From NCBI RefSeq assembly GCF_017168255.1, contig NZ_JABFAP010000001.1:13739-66780 (forward strand): a stretch of DNA of 53,042 bases. Direction: 5' to 3'. The notes beneath the pieces are model-generated. The model did not search any database. It saw only the letters and a program-made list of their open reading frames with translations, and was not told where the DNA came from. Position numbers and translations under genes: made by a program. Source of the DNA: Agrococcus sp. KRD186 (GTDB taxonomy: Bacteria > Actinomycetota > Actinomycetes > Actinomycetales > Microbacteriaceae). Position 1 is the stretch's first letter; each line of letters opens with the position of its first letter. Positions 49,253-53,042 of this stretch are shown piece by piece.

Positions 49253-50292
49253 CGGGCAGTGTCGGCGATGTGATCCTGGTGCTTCGACGGGCCGCGGACA
49301 TCACACAGGTGGAGCTCGCCAGTCGACTGGGCATCACCCAAGCCGCGCTTTCGAGATACGAGAACGATCTGCGCGAACCCGACGACCAGGTCGTGGAACG
49401 CCTTGGCGATGCACTCGGAGTGACCACCGAGTTTCTCCGCCACGAGTTTCGGATGCAGGGGGCCATCGCCGCAGACGCGCATATGCGACGGCAGAAGACG
49501 ACCAAGCCCTCGGACTGGAAGCGCGTCGAGGCGCGGCTGAATGCATTTCGAATGCATTCGACGTACCTATTGGATCGTGTGCCGCTGCGGCCGCAGAACC
49601 GCGTGCTGCGGCTCGACCCCGACGAGCACACCCCATCGGAGGTTGCAGGGTTCGTGCGCGCCGCGTGGAGGATGCCGGTCGGCCCCGTGCGGAAGCTCAC
49701 CCGCTGGACCGAGTCTGCAGGCATCATCGTCATTGAAGAAGACTTTGGGACCCATCGAATCGACGGAATGTCGCAGTGGGCAGGCGACCACGCGGTCATC
49801 ATCTTGAATGCGATGTTGCCGACGGATCGCAAGCGACTGACAATCGCGCATGAGCTCGGGCACCTCGTGCTGCACGGCGACTATGTCGACGGCGACATGG
49901 AGGAGCAAGCCAACCTGTTCGCGGCCGAATTCCTGATGCCGGAGCATGTCATCGCGCCCCAGTTGATGAATCTCACGCTTGGGAAGCTGTCGGACCTCAA
50001 ATCTGAATGGGGTGTCTCGATGCAGGCGATCTTCGAGCGTGCCTATCGACTGGGAAAGGCATCTGGCGAGGAGCGCCAGCGGTTCTATCGGCAGATGAAC
50101 GCCCGGGGGTGGAAGACCCGCGAACCCGGCAGCGACCTGCTGGCGCCCGAGCATGCTGAACTGGCTGCCACGGTTGGCCGGCGTCTGGGAGAGACGGGAC
50201 TGACAAGAGCGGAGATCTTGCGGCTGGTCGGAGCACGCGATGGCTACGCGACGCCGTTCCTGCCGCCGGCGCAGATCCTCCGAGCGGTGTGA
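49249..50292 (+). CDS. XRE-type HTH protein with ImmA/IrrE metallopeptidase domain
   Basis: 347 residues. The N-terminal HTH is ADITQVELASRLGITQAALS then RYENDLREPDDQVVERLGDA. The peptidase domain has the zinc motif KRLTIAHELGHLVLHGDYVD (HELGH near residue 200) and the third ligand region EEQANLFAAEFLMPEHVIAP. A C-terminal region of about 90 residues follows with ERAYRLGKASGEERQRFYRQ. Members cleave or bind repressors and act as switches in mobile elements, radiation response or toxin-antitoxin pairs. It is coupled to the gene upstream. Confidence 0.93.
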   Translation: MTGSVGDVILVLRRAADITQVELASRLGITQAALSRYENDLREPDDQVVERLGDALGVTTEFLRHEFRMQGAIAADAHMRRQKTTKPSDWKRVEARLNAFRMHSTYLLDRVPLRPQNRVLRLDPDEHTPSEVAGFVRAAWRMPVGPVRKLTRWTESAGIIVIEEDFGTHRIDGMSQWAGDHAVIILNAMLPTDRKRLTIAHELGHLVLHGDYVDGDMEEQANLFAAEFLMPEHVIAPQLMNLTLGKLSDLKSEWGVSMQAIFERAYRLGKASGEERQRFYRQMNARGWKTREPGSDLLAPEHAELAATVGRRLGETGLTRAEILRLVGARDGYATPFLPPAQILRAV

Positions 50293-50299
50293 TCGCCGG

Positions 50300-50530
50300 C
50301 GCTCGTGAACGCTTCGCCGCTCGCGCACCTGCTTGTCGCTGGTGATCGCGGTCGGCAGCCGGTCGAGGTCGTCGGCCGCGTTATCGGTGCCCTTGAGCCA
50401 GCGCTCGATGCTGCCAAGGAGACGGCTGAGGCCGAACCCGAAGCCGGTGTCGCGGTCGGTGACGGCCGGCTCGAACACGCCCGCCCGCACCGCCGGCCAG
50501 CAGTGGGAACCGCTCTCGGTGACGAGCTAG
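50300..50530 (-). pseudogene. TetR gene, internal partial copy
   Basis: About 220 bp match, at roughly 85-90% by eye, the part of the TetR-family gene at 52262-52490: AVTDRDTGFGFGLS-coding sequence, the ERWL segment and ATNTIS-like region up to SDKQVRE. There is a small deletion and several substitutions, and no start or stop. It is in the same orientation as the full gene. It marks the left edge of the block 50531-52088. Confidence 0.8.
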
Positions 50531-50585
50531 AGCGTGGGCGTGGCACTGGTCGCCCAGTGGCCGGTAGCCGAGTACCGTAGTACCT

Positions 50586-50870
50586 ATGGCTGCCGCGACA
50601 TTGAACCCCGTGAAGGTCGACGCCGAGGCCGACCGCCTCGCAACCGATGCTGCTCACTTCCTCGGGCGGACGAAGAAGGATCTCGTCAGCGTCGCAATTC
50701 GTGAATACGTCGAGAAGCATCGTAACGAGATACACGAGGCTATTCAGGAGTCGATGCGACGACTCGACGGATCCAATCGCGCCGCCGTTCGCATGCTGAC
50801 AGGATTCAGCGACGAGGAGCTCGACGATCTCGGTGGGGTACCGGAGGATGAGGCAAGCGGGCCTCGGTGA
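50586..50870 (+). CDS. Ribbon-helix-helix-like small protein (antitoxin-type)
   Basis: 94 residues. LNPVKVDAEADRLATDAAHF then LGRTKKDLVSVAIREYVEKH is the pattern of a ribbon-helix-helix DNA-binding domain (short strand, two helices). The acidic tail FSDEELDDLGGVPEDEASGP is typical of an antitoxin that wraps its toxin. No RelE/ParE/PIN-type toxin gene follows, so it may be an orphan, or the partner could be the small membrane protein at 51051. Confidence 0.7.
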   Translation: MAAATLNPVKVDAEADRLATDAAHFLGRTKKDLVSVAIREYVEKHRNEIHEAIQESMRRLDGSNRAAVRMLTGFSDEELDDLGGVPEDEASGPR

Positions 50871-51050
50871 CGGGCGAGGCGGTGCGGCCGACTCGGCCAG
50901 CGATGCAATAGTCCGGTGCTTTTGGTTTCGCCGCCGGTAGGCGCAGAACGCGCTGTGCCGCAGTCGACTCGTTGCAACCTCAGAGTTGGTTGTCCACAGG
51001 ATGCGCCGAGCGGCGCGCGCCCCTACTCGACGATTGCGTACGTTGCGCGC

Positions 51051-51605
51051 ATGCAGAGCAGGCAACGTGCGCGAAAGGCCGTTGTCGCGCTTGTCGCGAC
51101 GACGGCGCTCGCCGCGCTCCTTGCCGGGCTCGTGCTCGGGCTGCTCGTGCCGCCGATCGTCGATGACGCTGCGTTCCGGCGCGACTTCTTCACTTCGTCC
51201 GGCTTCGCCGGGCTCGCCGCGGTCGTCGCTGCGATCGTCGCGTATGCGGCGACTCGGCAATCGGTCAGGTCATCGTCAGCCCATGCTCGGGCTGATCGTG
51301 AACTCGCGGAACGTCGCGATCGAAAGGCGCAGTGGTGGGCGCGAGCGGAGTGGGCTCTCAACCAGATCACGACCGGTGACGCGGGCGCTGCTGTGATCGG
51401 ACTCGGAGTGCTCGATGCTCTCGGCGCCAGCGAGTGGGCAAACGAGCACGAGGTGGAGATTGTCGCCGTTGCACTCGACTACGCGCTTGACGTGGGAGCG
51501 TCGCCAGCCGAGACCACCAATGTCAGCGGATGCGACACATCTGACGACGGCTGGACTTCCGGCGTCGACGCAGGGACAATGCCAGCAGGAGACGACGATG
51601 CGTGA
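51051..51605 (+). CDS. Hypothetical membrane protein
   Basis: 184 residues from ATG 51051. Two hydrophobic segments, AVVALVATTALAALLAGLVL (about 9-33) and GFAGLAAVVAAIVAYAATRQ (about 50-70), precede a cytoplasmic helical domain with SVRSSSAHARADRELAERRD and AQWWARAEWALNQITTGDAG, ending in an acidic tail. No family is recognised. The frame is open upstream to 50916, but that part lacks coding character. It overlaps the next small gene by 8 nt. Confidence 0.7.
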   Translation: MQSRQRARKAVVALVATTALAALLAGLVLGLLVPPIVDDAAFRRDFFTSSGFAGLAAVVAAIVAYAATRQSVRSSSAHARADRELAERRDRKAQWWARAEWALNQITTGDAGAAVIGLGVLDALGASEWANEHEVEIVAVALDYALDVGASPAETTNVSGCDTSDDGWTSGVDAGTMPAGDDDA

Positions 51606-51795
51606 TCACCAGCAGGACCCTGCCGCCACCGTGCGACCGTCCGTGCCCGAGCCCATGTACCGGTCGCGGCTGACCGGACGGCCCGTCACGAGAGCAGAGC
51701 GGATCGCCGCCGCTCGCGCGCGAGTCACGATCGATCCGAAGCGGGGCGTCGAGACGCCGCAATGGATCGTTGAACTGGCGAAGCAGAGCGCCTGA
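51598..51795 (+). CDS. Small protein, tandem paralogue 1
   Basis: 65 residues with GCAGGAGAC 4 nt upstream. The conserved part reads MYRSRLTGRPVTRAERIAAA then RVTIDPKRGVETPQWIVELA and KQSA. The gene at 51842 encodes a close relative, so this is a tandem duplication. It is basic and proline-containing, with no membrane helix or motif I recognise. It may be a small regulator or a partner of the membrane protein with which it overlaps. Confidence 0.7.
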   Translation: MRDHQQDPAATVRPSVPEPMYRSRLTGRPVTRAERIAAARARVTIDPKRGVETPQWIVELAKQSA

Positions 51796-51841
51796 GCTAC
51801 TTCAATATCGGGCGCGAACGGCAGAATGCAAGCAGGAGGCG

Positions 51842-52036
51842 ATGATGGCTGAGCAGCAGCAGACTGCGGAGCAGACGACGGCGGAGGCGCCTGAACTGTA
51901 TCGCTCGCGCACGACCGGCCGCATCATCACTCGGGCGGAGCGCATTTTGGCCGCGCGGGTTCGGGTGACGTACGACCCGAAGCGTGGTGTCGACACCCCT
52001 GCATGGATTCGAGAGCTCGCGAAGCAGCCGCTCTGA
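51842..52036 (+). CDS. Small protein, tandem paralogue 2
   Basis: 64 residues (or 63 from the next ATG). Preceded by GCAGGAGGCG. The core LYRSRTTGRIITRAERILAA then RVTYDPKRGVDTPAWIREL matches the preceding gene at most positions, while the Gln/Thr-rich N-terminus differs. The shared segment must be the functional part. It is the last gene before the convergent TetR gene. Confidence 0.72.
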   Translation: MMAEQQQTAEQTTAEAPELYRSRTTGRIITRAERILAARVRVTYDPKRGVDTPAWIRELAKQPL

Positions 52037-52088
52037 CACGCCGCCGCACGGCGACAGAGGCACCAGACGTCGCGGCGTGGGTGGACAC

Positions 52089-53042
52089 CTACTTGCGGGC
52101 CTTCGCCTCTGCCTTCGCGGCCTTCAGGGCTGCCCTCGCGGCCTCGCGCTCGGCGGCGGCCTCGGCCTTGGATTCTGCGGCCCGAAGGCGCTCTGCGACC
52201 TTGGCCACCGCATCCGCTGCCTTCGACTCCGCCTGGCGCAGCTCGATGCGCGCCTTCTCGACGAGCTTCGCCGCCTCGCGCACCTGCTTGTCACTGGTGA
52301 TCGCGGTCGGCAGCCGGTCGATGTCGTCGGCCACGTTGTCGGTGCGCTCGAGCCAGCGCTCGATGCCGTCGAAGATGCGGCTGAGGCCGAAGCCGAAGCC
52401 GGTGTCGCGGTCGGTGACGGCCGGCTCGAACACGCCCGCCCGCACCGCCGGCGCCAGCAGCGGGAACCGCTCGTCGGTGACGAGCTCCGGCAGCGCCCTG
52501 CGCACCGCGTCGTCGACCGCCGCGTTGCTCGACGCCTTCGCGTACAGCGCGATGTAGCCGAGCAGCAACAGCAGCGTCGCCACTTTGCCGTCGTCGGGCA
52601 TCCGCACGCCCTCGAACGCTGTCAGCCCCGCCTCGATGATCGCCAGCCGGTTCGGCGTCGTCGGCGTCGAGCTCGGCGGCAGATCGGCCAGCCACGGGTG
52701 CGCGTCGTAGGCGGCCCGCACGAACATCGCCCACTCGCGCAGCCCCTTGCGCCAGCTCTCGGCTGCGCCCGGCACCGTGATCTCGCTCGCCGTGTCGTAC
52801 ATGAGCAGCAGCAGGTCGTCCTTGCCGGTGACGTAGCGGTAGAGGCTCATCGGGGCGACGCCGACCGCCGCCGCCACCTTGCCCATGCTGACCGCCTCGA
52901 GCCCGTGCTCGTCGGCCAGGGCGATCGCCGCTTCGACGATGCGCTCGGTCGTCAGCTCGCGCTTGGGTCCGCGGTGCGGCAGCGCGGCGACGCCCCACGT
53001 CACGGCGTGCGCGTGCGGCAGGTCGGGGGTCTCGGGCTGGGC
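52089..53042 (-). CDS. TetR-family transcriptional regulator (start probably outside window)
   Basis: At least 304 residues; a GTG at 53003 is possible but the frame remains open to the window edge with a protein-like AQPETPDLPHAHA, so the start may lie outside. The DNA-binding part is RGPKRELTTERIVEAAIALA then ADEHGLEAVSMGKVAAAVGV and PMSLYRYVTGKDDLLLLMYD. A TetR_C_11-like ligand-binding domain follows. The last 70 residues form a long Ala/Lys/Glu coiled coil (REAAKLVEKARIELRQAESK), unusual for TetR. An internal part is duplicated at 50300-50530. Confidence 0.9.
   Translation of the reverse strand, partial: AQPETPDLPHAHAVTWGVAALPHRGPKRELTTERIVEAAIALADEHGLEAVSMGKVAAAVGVAPMSLYRYVTGKDDLLLLMYDTASEITVPGAAESWRKGLREWAMFVRAAYDAHPWLADLPPSSTPTTPNRLAIIEAGLTAFEGVRMPDDGKVATLLLLLGYIALYAKASSNAAVDDAVRRALPELVTDERFPLLAPAVRAGVFEPAVTDRDTGFGFGLSRIFDGIERWLERTDNVADDIDRLPTAITSDKQVREAAKLVEKARIELRQAESKAADAVAKVAERLRAAESKAEAAAEREAARAALKAAKAEAKARK

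Noticed and set aside
1-53042. tRNA or rRNA genes, phage integrase or att sites
   Set aside because: None was recognised by eye on either strand; this is a limit of manual reading and not proof of absence.

Overview
This 53 kb window comes from a high-GC Gram-positive chromosome, almost certainly an actinomycete and plausibly Microbacteriaceae. The evidence is an Lsr2-type nucleoid protein, a maltokinase, an LCP protein, DUF4349 and S1-protease surface genes, frequent GTG/TTG starts and strong G/C bias at third codon positions. It divides into a polysaccharide locus (about 1-32 kb) and an accessory, defence-like region (about 32-53 kb).

Polysaccharide locus. A minus-strand operon (5573 to 741) encodes a glycosyltransferase, an ABC-2 permease, its ATPase and the UDP-GlcNAc 2-epimerase WecB. 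Next come two low-molecular-weight tyrosine phosphatases (5671, 7745) and a Wzz/BY-kinase (8494), which form a Wzb/Wzc-like regulatory set. A second minus-strand operon (29508 to 22842) encodes a PglF-like dehydratase, a PglE/DegT-like aminotransferase, a previously hidden 52-residue ORF, a pyruvyltransferase, a sugar-phosphate transferase, an ATP-grasp protein and a HAD phosphatase. Its genes are mostly coupled by 1-4 nt overlaps. Wzx and Wzy lie at 17.9-20.5 kb. galU and ugd supply UDP-glucose and UDP-glucuronate.

Between these operons the locus is a graveyard. It holds a WbuB-type glycosyltransferase cut by an ISL3 element, a galE tail, a nucleotide-sugar dehydrogenase start with a frameshift, and a wzy relic broken by a 17-bp duplication and an ISL3 insertion with a clean 8-bp target duplication. 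There are also two IS256 elements, one IS30, one IS21-type MITE-like element and fragments of ISL3, IS3, IS5 and IS481. I read this as one repeat-unit pathway, probably based on ManNAc/ManNAcA, being replaced by another.

Accessory region. Resident genes (maltokinase, S1 protease, DUF4349 lipoprotein, TetR regulator) each occur as one full copy plus one or more partial copies in the same orientation. Accessory cargo sits between the copies: a PP-loop ATPase, an AAA/TOPRIM (OLD-like) nuclease with an unfamiliar N-terminal domain, hipBA with a multi-site operator, an unknown three-gene operon, and a ribbon-helix-helix/membrane/tandem-small-protein cluster. An ImmA/IrrE pair lies between two of these blocks. 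The full gene-cargo-partial gene layout is what single-crossover (Campbell-type) integration of circles carrying a resident gene fragment would leave. It recurs at least four or five times and is the most striking feature of the window.

Coordinates of starts were chosen by homology and Shine-Dalgarno placement. Functional names rest on motif recognition by eye; no database search was possible.
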